64,000 nt of DNA, taken from NCBI GenBank assembly GCA_010206225.2, contig VIQU02000019.1, positions 1-64,000 on the forward strand, in the 5' to 3' direction. Shown one piece after another: positions 24,490-33,158 of this stretch. The stretch's first letter is position 1; each line of letters begins with the position of its first letter. The notes under the pieces are model-generated. The model searched no databases, was not told the origin of the DNA, and saw only the letters and a list, made by a program, of their open reading frames with translations. A program made the translations under genes and the position numbers. This stretch comes from Lachnospiraceae bacterium MD308 (lineage in GTDB: Bacteria; Bacillota; Clostridia; Lachnospirales; Lachnospiraceae).

Positions 24490-25992
24490 ATGAGTGAAAA
24501 TATTCTGGAAATGAGACATATTACGAAAAGCTTCTTTGGAGTAAATGTTCTGAAGGATACGCAGCTCACTGTAAAAAAAGGGCAGGTTCATATTCTTCTT
24601 GGAGAAAACGGCGCGGGAAAATCTACATTGATTAAGATATTATCCGGCGCTTACGCGAGAGAGGAAGGAACGGTTGTATTTAACGGAGAAGAGCTGCCGC
24701 AGATGCCGCCGGGAGATGTGATCAGAAAAGGGATCAGCGTTATTTATCAGGAGTTCAATCTGGTTCCTGAGATGCCGATCTATGAAAATATTTTTCTTGG
24801 AAAAGAGTATGCAAATGGCATAAAGGTTGACCATAAAAGGGAGATGAAAGAAGCAAAGGAATATATGGACAGAATTGGATTGAATGTCAATCCAAAGACG
24901 CTGATATCCCGGATCAGCGTGGCGAAAAAGCAGTTGGTAGAGATTGCGAAGGCAATTTCCAATGATGTTAAGCTTCTTGTACTTGATGAACCGACGGCAG
25001 CGATTACAGATAAAGAGACAGAGATGTTATTCGAGATCATAAGGGAACTCAAGAGCCAGGGAATCGGCATTATCTATATTTCTCACCGTATGAGTGAATT
25101 GTTTGAAATCGGGGATGTATGTACGGTTATGCGTGACGGGGAATACGTAGGTACGGTAAATATTAAGGATACCACAGAAGATGAGCTTACGGAAATGATG
25201 GTAGGAAGAAAAGTAAGCTTTGAAAAGATCGAGAACAAGAATATTGATATGGAGGATGTGGTTCTTTCGGTTAAAGATCTGGGATATAAAGATTTGGTGA
25301 AGAATGTGTCCTTTGAGCTTCACAGAGGAGAAATACTTGGATTCGCCGGACTTGTGGGAGCGGGGAGAACAGAAACCGCCAAGACGATCATTGGAGACTA
25401 TAAGAAGGACAGAGGAACAGTCCTCTATAAAGGGAAAGAGATTGGGACCAACCTGTCGGAAAATATAAAAAACGGAATCGTATATTTGAGTGAGGACCGC
25501 AAAGATGAGGGGTTGATTCTTATGCATTCTGTCGCTGAAAATATAGCGCTTCCCAATTTAGACAAGCTGTGCCGTCCGTTCCTAAACCGCAGGAAGGAGA
25601 GAAAGATCGCAAGAGAATATGTGGACAGTCTAAAGATTAAGACTTTTTCTGAATTAACAGATGCTAAGAATCTGTCTGGCGGAAATCAGCAGAAGGTCGT
25701 AATTGCAAAATGGCTCTATTCGGATGCAGATGTATACATTTTTGACGAACCGACAAGAGGTATTGACGTTGGTGCAAGAGACGAAATATATAACATTATG
25801 TATGAGCTTATTAAAAAGAAAGCTTCTATTATCATGATATCGTCGGATCTTGTAGAAGTGCTTAAGATGAGCGACAGAGTTGCAGTTATGGGCGGCGGGG
25901 AACTTCGCGCGGTACTGGATAATGACGGGGAGCTGACACAGCAGGATATTCTGAAAATAGAACTGGCAGAGGAGGTTAAGGATGAAAAATAA
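24490..25992 (+). CDS. Ribose-type sugar ABC transporter, tandem ATPase subunit
   Basis: This 500-residue protein has two ABC domains, as in RbsA/MglA/AraG. The first has Walker A GENGAGKST, signature ISVAKKQLVEIAKAI and Walker B LLVLDEPTAA. The second has a degenerate Walker A (GLVGAGRTE), signature LSGGNQQKV and Walker B VYIFDEPTRG, which is the usual asymmetry of this family. It powers sugar import with the permease and lipoprotein encoded next. The ATG at 24490 follows GGGGGTG; GTG at 24487 is a weaker alternative. It sits 11 bases after the kinase gene. Confidence 0.93.
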   Translation: MSENILEMRHITKSFFGVNVLKDTQLTVKKGQVHILLGENGAGKSTLIKILSGAYAREEGTVVFNGEELPQMPPGDVIRKGISVIYQEFNLVPEMPIYENIFLGKEYANGIKVDHKREMKEAKEYMDRIGLNVNPKTLISRISVAKKQLVEIAKAISNDVKLLVLDEPTAAITDKETEMLFEIIRELKSQGIGIIYISHRMSELFEIGDVCTVMRDGEYVGTVNIKDTTEDELTEMMVGRKVSFEKIENKNIDMEDVVLSVKDLGYKDLVKNVSFELHRGEILGFAGLVGAGRTETAKTIIGDYKKDRGTVLYKGKEIGTNLSENIKNGIVYLSEDRKDEGLILMHSVAENIALPNLDKLCRPFLNRRKERKIAREYVDSLKIKTFSELTDAKNLSGGNQQKVVIAKWLYSDADVYIFDEPTRGIDVGARDEIYNIMYELIKKKASIIMISSDLVEVLKMSDRVAVMGGGELRAVLDNDGELTQQDILKIELAEEVKDEK

Positions 25993-26938
25993 ACATGAGA
26001 TTAATTGGGCGGACTGGATCATCTATATGGGGATGATAGGGATATTTCTTGTATTCACTGTTATTTGCTCAGCGATGGGGAAAGATTTCCTGAATATCAA
26101 CAATATAATGAATATAGTAAATCAGGCAAGTATTAACGCGATTCTTGCAATCGGTGCATCCATCGTGATCCTTACAGGCGGAATTGATCTTTCCGTAGGA
26201 TCTGTTGTAGGGTTCGTAGGAATATTTCTTGCCATGAATATCAAAGATGGAATGTCAATTCCGGTTGCGATTATTCTGTGTCTGATCTGCGGCGCGGTGA
26301 TAGGACTTTTCAACGGGATTCTGATTAGTTATGGCAAGGTTCCGGCTTTTATTACTACATTAGGTTCCATGCAGGCAGTCAGAGGTCTTGCGCAGATCAT
26401 AAATGAGGGACAGGCTGTATCAGGATTTCCTTTAGAGATCGGCGCGCTTATGAAAACCAAATTTTTTGGTGTAGTGCCCATAGGAGTGTTGTATGTAATC
26501 GTATTTTATGCGGTTATGATCCTGATTCTCGCTTACACAAAATTCGGAAGAGGAATCTACGCGCTGGGAGGTAATTCCCACGCCGCCCGCCTGTCAGGAA
26601 TCAAAGTGAAAAAACTGGAAGTAATCGTATATATACTCTGCGGTATGTTCGCGGCTTTTGCCGGAGTCATGTTACTGGCGCGTCTTCTTTATGCAGATCC
26701 AAGCGCGGGGAATTCTTATGAGATGAACGCGATCGCAGCAGCCGTTATCGGAGGAATCTCCATGTCAGGAGGAAAAGGAAAGCTTGCGAATACGGTCGTA
26801 GGCGCAATCATTCTCGCAACGCTTACAAACGGACTTCAGATTATGAATGTAGCGACATATTACCAGACAGTTATTACAGGGTTAGTTGTTATTGTGGCCG
26901 TTTTTGCAGATAAGAGAAAAGAGCGGAAAGCAGAATAA
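25982..26938 (+). CDS. Ribose-type sugar ABC transporter permease
   Basis: This 318-residue RbsC-like membrane protein has about 8-10 hydrophobic segments and the family motifs ILTGGIDLSVGSVVG, ALGGNSHAARLSGI and AIAAAVIGGISMSGGKG. It forms the membrane channel of the importer. The start overlaps the ATPase gene end by 11 bases, with GAGGTTAAGG as ribosome site, so expression is coupled. Monosaccharides such as ribose, xylose, galactose or deoxysugars are typical family substrates. Confidence 0.93.
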   Translation: MKNKHEINWADWIIYMGMIGIFLVFTVICSAMGKDFLNINNIMNIVNQASINAILAIGASIVILTGGIDLSVGSVVGFVGIFLAMNIKDGMSIPVAIILCLICGAVIGLFNGILISYGKVPAFITTLGSMQAVRGLAQIINEGQAVSGFPLEIGALMKTKFFGVVPIGVLYVIVFYAVMILILAYTKFGRGIYALGGNSHAARLSGIKVKKLEVIVYILCGMFAAFAGVMLLARLLYADPSAGNSYEMNAIAAAVIGGISMSGGKGKLANTVVGAIILATLTNGLQIMNVATYYQTVITGLVVIVAVFADKRKERKAE

Positions 26939-26988
26939 CTACTGATAAAAACATACACTTATACACCTAAAATTAAGGAGGGTACACT

Positions 26989-28095
26989 ATGAAAAAGAAA
27001 TTAGTCAGTGCATTATTATGTGTGGCAATGATTGGAGCAATGTTAGTTGGGTGCAGCAGCGGGAACAACAGCGGAAGTGATGACGGCAAATCAGATGATA
27101 CATCATCTGATGCGGCAGTAGTGGATGATTCCGCGGAGGTATCCGATAAGCTTGCGGAGGAGATCAAAGCTCAGGTTCCAGATAAAGATTACGGCGAATA
27201 TACCATTGGTTTCTGCGGAATGACATTGAATAATGAGTATCATATCATCGTAGCGAATTCAGTAGCGCAGTCTGGGAAGGCGCTGGGAATGAAAGTTGAG
27301 ATACAGGCAGGTGCAGAGCATCAGTCAGTAGAAGAGCAGCTTACGATCATTGAGAATTATGTGTCACAGGGTGTAGACGGAATCATTCTTGTACCGGCAG
27401 CTTCCGAAGGACTTATCTCAGCTCTTCAGGAGTGTAAAGAAGCAGGAATTCCTGTTATCAATCTTGATACAAAGCTGGATGAGAATACATTGAAGACACT
27501 TGGTGAGGATATTCCGTTTTATGGAACCGATAATTATGTAGGCGGCCAGATGGTCGGAGAAAAAGTTGCCGAGATGTATCCGGACGGCTGCAAAACAGCA
27601 ATCTTAAGAGGTGTTCAGGGACAGACCAATGACGATGACAGATATAACGGATTCTTAGATAAGGCTGGAGACGTTGTAGAGCTTGTAGCTGAGCAGCACG
27701 CAAACTGGGAGACGGACCTTGGATATACAACGGTTCAGAATATTATTCAGGCCAATCCGGATCTTCAGGTTGTATACTGTGAAAATGATTTGATGGGAAT
27801 TGGCGCTTATCAGGCAGTTGACGAGGCAGGTCTTACGGAGCAGATCAAGATTTTCTCATACGATGGCGTAACAGAAGGTCTTCAGTATGTAATTGATGAG
27901 AAATTTGTATCCACCTGCGCACAGCAGCCGATAGAGATGGGTAAACTTGGCGTTATCAACATGGCAAAGATTCTTGCGGGAGAGAAAGCGGAAACTTATA
28001 TTGATACAGGATGTAAGCTTGTAACGATCGACAATGCAAAGGATACACTCGCTGAGACAGAGAAATATGCAGAAGAAATCAGCGCGACAAAATAA
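26989..28095 (+). CDS. Ribose-type sugar-binding lipoprotein
   Basis: This 368-residue lipoprotein has a signal peptide and the lipobox LVGC with Cys22, then a Ser/Asp-rich linker to about residue 65 and a periplasmic-binding type I fold (GFCGMTLNNEYHIIVANSV; GVDGIILVPAASEG; FYGTDNYVGGQMVGEKV; VYCENDLMGIGAYQAV). It captures the sugar outside the membrane for the RbsA/RbsC-like pair. AAGGAGGG precedes the ATG. Fold and position show that it serves the operon, but the ligand cannot be read from the sequence. Confidence 0.93.
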   Translation: MKKKLVSALLCVAMIGAMLVGCSSGNNSGSDDGKSDDTSSDAAVVDDSAEVSDKLAEEIKAQVPDKDYGEYTIGFCGMTLNNEYHIIVANSVAQSGKALGMKVEIQAGAEHQSVEEQLTIIENYVSQGVDGIILVPAASEGLISALQECKEAGIPVINLDTKLDENTLKTLGEDIPFYGTDNYVGGQMVGEKVAEMYPDGCKTAILRGVQGQTNDDDRYNGFLDKAGDVVELVAEQHANWETDLGYTTVQNIIQANPDLQVVYCENDLMGIGAYQAVDEAGLTEQIKIFSYDGVTEGLQYVIDEKFVSTCAQQPIEMGKLGVINMAKILAGEKAETYIDTGCKLVTIDNAKDTLAETEKYAEEISATK

Positions 28096-28118
28096 TGCGG
28101 TATAAAGAGGGTTAAAGA

Positions 28119-28766
28119 ATGAATTATAAACAATTAATTGTAGAAAGCGGAAAAAGGATGTCAGGCTCCGGCCTTACTGTAGAAACATGGGGAAATATTA
28201 GTTTCCGCGATAAAGAGACCGGACTTGTATATCTGACTCCAAGCGCAATGCTCTATGATACGATTGTGGAGGATGACGTAGTAGTATGCAGATTAGACGG
28301 AACGATCGTGGAGGGAGAAAGAAAGCCAACCATCGAAACAGAAATGCATTTGTCTGTTTATCGAAACAGAGAAGATGTAAATGCGATCATACATACGCAC
28401 CCAATCTATTCGATGGTGTATGCGGCTCAGGGCAAGGATATCCCACTCATCATTGATGAGGCAGCGCAGATACTGGGAGATGTATGCAGATGTGCGGATT
28501 ATGCGCTTCCAGGCAGTGCAGAGCTTGCGGAAAACTGTGTAAAAGCGCTGGGAGAAAGATCAAATAGCTGTTTGATCCATTCTCACGGAGCGGTATGCGT
28601 CTCGGGTGATATGGACGGCGCTTTTAAAACAGCGAAAGTACTTGAAGTCACAGCCCAGATTTATTATATGATCGAAGCAACCGGCGGGAAACCGGCGGGA
28701 ATCTCCGATGAGAATATAAAGGCAATGCAGGATTTTGTTAAAAACTCATATGGGCAAGGAAAGTAG
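28119..28766 (+). CDS. Class II (zinc) aldolase of the L-fuculose-phosphate type
   Basis: This 215-residue FucA/AraD-family protein keeps the zinc ligands HTHP (two His) and SHGAV (His) and the catalytic Glu in TIETEMHL. Family members cleave fuculose-1-phosphate to dihydroxyacetone phosphate and L-lactaldehyde, or epimerise ribulose phosphate; the length favours an aldolase. It is the last gene of the operon, followed by a strong terminator, and probably acts on the product of the rhamnulokinase-like enzyme. Lactaldehyde reduced to 1,2-propanediol would be a conventional substrate for a glycyl radical diol dehydratase, but that enzyme looks atypical here. Confidence 0.87.
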   Translation: MNYKQLIVESGKRMSGSGLTVETWGNISFRDKETGLVYLTPSAMLYDTIVEDDVVVCRLDGTIVEGERKPTIETEMHLSVYRNREDVNAIIHTHPIYSMVYAAQGKDIPLIIDEAAQILGDVCRCADYALPGSAELAENCVKALGERSNSCLIHSHGAVCVSGDMDGAFKTAKVLEVTAQIYYMIEATGGKPAGISDENIKAMQDFVKNSYGQGK

Positions 28767-28797
28767 AAGATAAACAAAAATAAGTGTATGTTTGTTA

Positions 28798-28833
28798 GCT
28801 GCCGCGCGAAACACAAGCGCGGCAGCGATTTTT
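28798..28833 (+). terminator. Rho-independent terminator closing the glycyl radical sugar operon
   Basis: GCTGCCGCGC and GCGCGGCAGC form a perfect 10-base GC-rich stem with the loop GAAACACAA, followed by a T run. Confidence 0.93.
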
Positions 28834-28915
28834 GGTGTAAATTGATGCGATTTGCCGGCAGCAAATAAATAATTAATAAATTACACTTAATTTTAGTAGA
28901 ATATTAATAAAATAA

Positions 28916-28944
28916 TTTTCAAAATATTTAGAACATGCTATAAT
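28916..28944 (+). promoter_or_regulatory. Extended -10 promoter of the dihydroxyacetone kinase gene
   Basis: TATAAT (28939-28944) is preceded by TGC (extended -10). TTTTCA lies at 28916-28921 with a 17-base spacer. The gene is thus transcribed separately from the upstream sugar operon. Confidence 0.65.
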
Positions 28945-28979
28945 ATTACCAATTAAAACAAGGGAAAAGAGGTAGGAGC

Positions 28980-30731
28980 ATGAGAAAAATTATTAACTCA
29001 CCGGATCATGTCGTATCGGAGATGATGGAGGGCTATATCAGCGCTTACGGAAGGTACTATGAGAAGCATCCGAATGTGAACGGCGTGATCCTGAAACAGA
29101 GGAGAAAAGATAAGGTAGCGCTTGTCATCGGCGGCGGCAGCGGTCATGAGCCGATGTTTTCCGGCTTTGTAGGAAAGGGCCTTGCGGATGCGGCGGCCTG
29201 TGGCAACATCTTTGCCTCTCCAGATCCGAACACGGTCTATGAGACGGCAAAAGCAGTGGATCAGGGGAAGGGCGTGATCTTTGTGTACGGCTGTTATGCA
29301 GGAGATAACCTGAACTTTGATATGGGCGAGGAGTTCTTAAATGACGACGGGATTCCGACGACGCATGTACGTGTATGGGATGACGTAGCGTCCGCGCCGA
29401 AGGAGAGAATCGAAGACCGCAGGGGAATCGCGGGGGATGTGTTCGTGGTAAAGATCGCGGGAGCAGCGTGCGATGCGGGACTGTCTCTTGAGGAGGTAAC
29501 AAGGGTTACAAAGAAAGCAAGGGATAACACAAAGACGATCGGAGTTGCCACGGCGCCGGCACAGCTTCCGGGAATTGACAAGCCGATCTTCGAGCTTCCA
29601 GAAGGCGAGATTGAGTACGGGATGGGGCTTCACGGGGAGAGAGGTGTGCTCCGTACCGCATGGCAGGATGCGGACGTCCTGGTGGAAAAGATGTACGGAC
29701 AGATTATGGAAGATGCGGACCTTTCCGCCGGCGATGAAGTGTGCGTACTGGTAAATGGACTTGGTTCCACGACGATCACGGAGCTTGCCATCTCCTACCG
29801 CAAGGTGAAAAAGCTTTTGGACAGAGACGGAATCAAGGTACATGACACGGACCTGAACAGCTACTGTACCAGTCAGGAGATGGGCGGTTTTTCCATCACT
29901 TTATTCAAGCTGGACGAGGAGCTTAAGAAGTACTATGATATGCCCTGTTACTGCCCATTTTACGCAAAAGGAGAGCTCACCGGAGCAGGGATAGAGGAAC
30001 AGGAAGAGAGTGCGGCATCGATAGAAGAGGAGCCGGAATTTGATGAGAATGATATAGAAGCGGCCAAAATCGTAAGGAGCAGGGAAGGTGTTCTTACAGA
30101 GCTGAATGCCGCAGATGCCAGAAATATGCTGATCTACATAGCGGATAAGATTATCGCGAAGAAGCCTTACCTGACAGAGATCGACAGCGCGATTGGAGAC
30201 GGAGATCACGGAATCGGAATGGCAGGCGGTATGCAGAAGGCAAAGAGAAAACTTCTTAAAATGGAAGATGAAAAAAATGTATACGCAGTATTTGAGGCGG
30301 CCGGGAAAGCGATGCTTTTGTCTATGGGCGGAGCGTCAGGGGTAATCTTTGGAAGTCTTTATCTTGCGGGAGCGAAAGGAATGGAGTCGAAGAGCGCGCT
30401 GAGAGCTGGGGACCTTGCGGCGATGGAGAGAATGAGCCTTGCGGCGATTCAGGAAAGAGGGAAGGCCGAAGTAGGAGATAAGACGATGGTCGATGCATTG
30501 GTTCCGGCGGTAGAGGCGATGGAGGCAGAGCATGGGAAGGGGCTCTTAGAGATGCTGAAAGCTGCGGAGGCGGCAGCGGCTCAGGGAGTCGAGGATACGA
30601 AGAAGTATCAGGCGAAATTTGGACGTGCCAAATCACTGATGGAGAGAGCCGTCGGATATCAGGATGCAGGGGCGACCTCTGTATGGCTGATACTGCAGGG
30701 AATGCGGGAATTTGTAGAAGATAAAATGTAA
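28980..30731 (+). CDS. dhaK: ATP-dependent dihydroxyacetone kinase (DhaK-DhaL fusion)
   Basis: This 583-residue protein joins a DhaK domain (about 1-330: LVIGGGSGHEPMFSG; substrate-binding His in GMGLHGERGV) to a DhaL domain (about 375-583: EIDSAIGDGDHGIGMAGGM, the Mg-ADP site, and MGGASGVIFG). Fusion is typical of ATP-using enzymes, as opposed to split PTS-dependent DhaK/L/M. It makes dihydroxyacetone phosphate from free dihydroxyacetone or glyceraldehyde-type compounds. It has its own promoter and is separated from the sugar operon by a terminator, so a link with the aldolase reaction is suggestive only. No glycerol dehydrogenase lies nearby. GTAGGAGC precedes the ATG. Confidence 0.92.
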   Translation: MRKIINSPDHVVSEMMEGYISAYGRYYEKHPNVNGVILKQRRKDKVALVIGGGSGHEPMFSGFVGKGLADAAACGNIFASPDPNTVYETAKAVDQGKGVIFVYGCYAGDNLNFDMGEEFLNDDGIPTTHVRVWDDVASAPKERIEDRRGIAGDVFVVKIAGAACDAGLSLEEVTRVTKKARDNTKTIGVATAPAQLPGIDKPIFELPEGEIEYGMGLHGERGVLRTAWQDADVLVEKMYGQIMEDADLSAGDEVCVLVNGLGSTTITELAISYRKVKKLLDRDGIKVHDTDLNSYCTSQEMGGFSITLFKLDEELKKYYDMPCYCPFYAKGELTGAGIEEQEESAASIEEEPEFDENDIEAAKIVRSREGVLTELNAADARNMLIYIADKIIAKKPYLTEIDSAIGDGDHGIGMAGGMQKAKRKLLKMEDEKNVYAVFEAAGKAMLLSMGGASGVIFGSLYLAGAKGMESKSALRAGDLAAMERMSLAAIQERGKAEVGDKTMVDALVPAVEAMEAEHGKGLLEMLKAAEAAAAQGVEDTKKYQAKFGRAKSLMERAVGYQDAGATSVWLILQGMREFVEDKM

Positions 30732-30851
30732 TGAAAGCAGCGCGGCAAACTGGACTGGTTAAGAATGCAATTATTGGCTCTTTTATTCAAGCCAAAACTG
30801 GTATACAGTATGGGAAAATAAAAAATACTAGAAAGAAAAGAGGTACTGATT

Positions 30852-31391
30852 ATGAATTCTAATCTGAAAAAAATAGTTATGGCCGCGCTGTTTGCAGCTT
30901 TAGCATGTGTTGCTACTATGTCTATACGTATTCCGACTCCCGGGACAGGCGGATATATTCATCCGGGAGATGCGATTGTCATCCTGTCAGGTGTGATTCT
31001 CGGACCGGTATGGGGGCTTCTGGCAGCAGGAATAGGATCTGCGATGGCGGATCTTCTTGGCGGATATTTTCTCTATGTGCCGATCACATTTGTGATAAAA
31101 GGCGCGGTTGCGTTTGTTGCCGGAATGATTTATAAAAAGATTGGGAAGACGCCGAAAAGCCATTATACAGCGGTGGTACTCGGTGGCGTGGGAGATATCG
31201 TTCTGGTTGCAGGAGGGTATTTCTTGTGTGAGATGATACTATATGGGATATCGGGAGCGGCGGCAAGTATACCGGCGAATCTGATACAGGGAATCAGCGG
31301 GCTGATTATCAGTGTTGTATTATATCCTGCATTGCTGGCGGTCCCGGATATCAGGCAGATTGCCAACGGACAGAGTACGGCTGTTTCATAA
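30852..31391 (+). CDS. ECF transporter S component, substrate unassigned
   Basis: This 179-residue membrane protein has about six hydrophobic segments and the S-component pattern MAALFAALACVATM near the start (the Ala-rich motif contacting EcfT), followed by GGYIHPGDAIVILSGVILGP. S components capture vitamins, queuosine precursors or metals with high affinity and share EcfA/EcfA'/EcfT, which are not encoded here. No riboswitch was recognised in the 120 bases upstream, so the ligand is open. GAGGT precedes the ATG. Confidence 0.78.
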   Translation: MNSNLKKIVMAALFAALACVATMSIRIPTPGTGGYIHPGDAIVILSGVILGPVWGLLAAGIGSAMADLLGGYFLYVPITFVIKGAVAFVAGMIYKKIGKTPKSHYTAVVLGGVGDIVLVAGGYFLCEMILYGISGAAASIPANLIQGISGLIISVVLYPALLAVPDIRQIANGQSTAVS

Positions 31392-31536
31392 ATATTCATT
31401 TGTTAGGCTTGAGTTATTATTACAGTATCTGAACCGGCTCAGCAGGTGTTTGCAGAGCCCTGTCACCAGTACCGCGGGACTTCGGATGATTGAAGATGTA
31501 CAATTGGAATAAACGTGAGTAAACATAATTTTCTTA

Positions 31537-31565
31537 TTGACTTTATCTTGGTAAATTGATAACAT
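31537..31565 (+). promoter_or_regulatory. Promoter of the amino acid ABC transporter operon
   Basis: TTGACT (31537-31542) and TAACAT (31560-31565) are spaced 17 bases apart. The 145 bases upstream of it hold no gene or riboswitch that I recognise. Confidence 0.65.
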
Positions 31566-31608
31566 TGTACCGTAGAAAATTATAAGATAAATTTGAGGAG
31601 AAGATGTT

Positions 31609-32442
31609 ATGAAAAAATTGACTGCATTGATGTTAACTTTAATGATGGTGCTGTCTCTGGCAGCATGCGGCAGCGACAACGCCGGAGCGGATTCGGATGC
31701 TGGTTCTGATTCCAAGACGGAGGCTTCTGATGAAAGCGATATGGCTTATGTAAAGGGTAAGGGAACTTTAGTTGTAGGAATCACGGATTTTGAGCCGATG
31801 GACTTTAAGGATGACAGTGGAGAATGGGTAGGCTTTGACGCTGATATGGCGAAGGCATTTGCAGAGAGTCTCGGCGTTAAGGCTGAATTTGTAGAGATTG
31901 ACTGGGATAATAAGATCATGGAGCTTGACGGAAAGACCATTGACTGTGTATGGAACGGTATGACGCTTACAGACGAAGTGACAAGTTCTATGGAGTGTTC
32001 CAACGCTTATTGCAATAATGCACAGGTTGTTATCGTGCCTACCGATAAGGCTGATAAATATCAGGATACTGGCAGCCTGTCCGGGCTGTCCTTTGCCGCT
32101 GAGGCGGGAAGTGCAGGAGAGGCAGAGCTGAAAAAGCTTAATATTGAGTGTACTCCTGTGAAAGCTCAGTCGGATGCGCTGATGGAGGTAGCTGCCGGAA
32201 CTTCTGACGCTGCGGTTATCGATTCTCTTATGGCGGCTGCCATGGTAGGGGAAGGCACAGGTTATGAGGATCTTACCTATACGGTTGGATTAAACAGCGA
32301 GGAGTACGGTGTAGGCTTCCGCAAAGGTTCGGATCTTGCCGCTTCCTTAAATGACTTTTTCGCTTCCAGTTATGCTGATGGAAGTCTGGCAGAGTGTGCT
32401 GAAAAATATAGTGTTCAGGCAGCGTTGATCGAGCAGAAATAA
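31609..32442 (+). CDS. Polar amino acid ABC transporter substrate-binding lipoprotein
   Basis: This 277-residue lipoprotein has the lipobox LAAC (Cys20) and an SBP_bac_3 domain: GTLVVGITDFEPMDF, WVGFDADMAKAFAESLG, KTIDCVWNGMTLTDE and GVGFRKGSDLA. It would bind a polar amino acid such as cystine, glutamine, histidine or arginine for the permease and ATPase encoded just downstream. GAGGAG precedes the ATG and a good promoter lies 45 bases upstream. The specific ligand cannot be called. Confidence 0.92.
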   Translation: MKKLTALMLTLMMVLSLAACGSDNAGADSDAGSDSKTEASDESDMAYVKGKGTLVVGITDFEPMDFKDDSGEWVGFDADMAKAFAESLGVKAEFVEIDWDNKIMELDGKTIDCVWNGMTLTDEVTSSMECSNAYCNNAQVVIVPTDKADKYQDTGSLSGLSFAAEAGSAGEAELKKLNIECTPVKAQSDALMEVAAGTSDAAVIDSLMAAAMVGEGTGYEDLTYTVGLNSEEYGVGFRKGSDLAASLNDFFASSYADGSLAECAEKYSVQAALIEQK

Positions 32443-32457
32443 AGTAAGGGAATTTTT

Positions 32458-33144
32458 ATGGAACAGATGATGGAACAGATGCCGATTGTAGTCCATGCAC
32501 TGAATATCGGCTTTATACAAACGTTAAAATTATTTTTTGTCACGCTGATCGGTGCATTTCCTCTGGGACTTGTGATTGCATTCGGATCTATGTCAAAGTT
32601 TAAACCTTTGAGTTATTGTACAAAGTTGATCGTGTGGATCATCAGGGGAACACCTCTGATGATCCAGCTTTTGATTATCTATTATTTCCCGGGACTGGTA
32701 CTTCATAATCCAATCTGGGGGAGCGGTGAATCCGGACGTTTCTTAGCGGCCTCGGTGTCTTTTGTCCTGAATTATGCCTGCTATTTTTCGGAAATCTACA
32801 GGGGCGGGATTCAGGGAGTTCCGATCGGACAGGAGGAGGCAGGGCTGGTGCTTGGCATGACGAAGAGCCAGATTTTCTTTAAGATTACGCTGCTCCAGAT
32901 GATCAAGCGCATCGTGCCGCCCATGTCCAATGAGATTATTACACTGGTAAAAGATACATCCCTTGCCCGTATTATTGCTCTGCAGGAGATCATATGGGCC
33001 GGACAGGCTTTTATGAAAGGCTCCTACGGAATATCCGGCGCTATCTGGCCGCTGTTCTTTACAGCGGTGTATTATCTGATCTTTAACGGTGTTCTGACAG
33101 TCCTGCTTAGCCGTCTGGAAAGCAGATTAAATTATTTCAGGTAA
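32458..33144 (+). CDS. Polar amino acid ABC transporter permease
   Basis: This 228-residue HEQRo/His-Glu-Gln-Arg-opine-type permease has about five membrane helices. The family sequences IIRGTPLMIQLLIIYY and YFSEIYRGGIQGVPIGQEEAGLVLGM (the EAA loop that docks the ATPase) are both present, as is NEIITLVKDTSLARII. It lies 15 bases after the binding protein gene and 14 bases before the ATPase gene, so the three form one operon. The start ATG at 32458 has TAAGGGAA upstream. Confidence 0.93.
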   Translation: MEQMMEQMPIVVHALNIGFIQTLKLFFVTLIGAFPLGLVIAFGSMSKFKPLSYCTKLIVWIIRGTPLMIQLLIIYYFPGLVLHNPIWGSGESGRFLAASVSFVLNYACYFSEIYRGGIQGVPIGQEEAGLVLGMTKSQIFFKITLLQMIKRIVPPMSNEIITLVKDTSLARIIALQEIIWAGQAFMKGSYGISGAIWPLFFTAVYYLIFNGVLTVLLSRLESRLNYFR

Positions 33145-33158
33145 ACGGGGAGGGAATT

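Noticed and set aside
19735..28766. Standard L-fucose or L-rhamnose operon
   Set aside because: No isomerase, no lactaldehyde reductase and no shell proteins are present, and the radical enzyme differs at substrate positions.
30732..30851. preQ1 or other vitamin riboswitch before the ECF S component
   Set aside because: I found no recognisable conserved core; only weak stems are visible.
31392..31536. Riboswitch or T-box upstream of the amino acid importer
   Set aside because: No T-box motif or known aptamer core was seen, and the region lies upstream of a good promoter.
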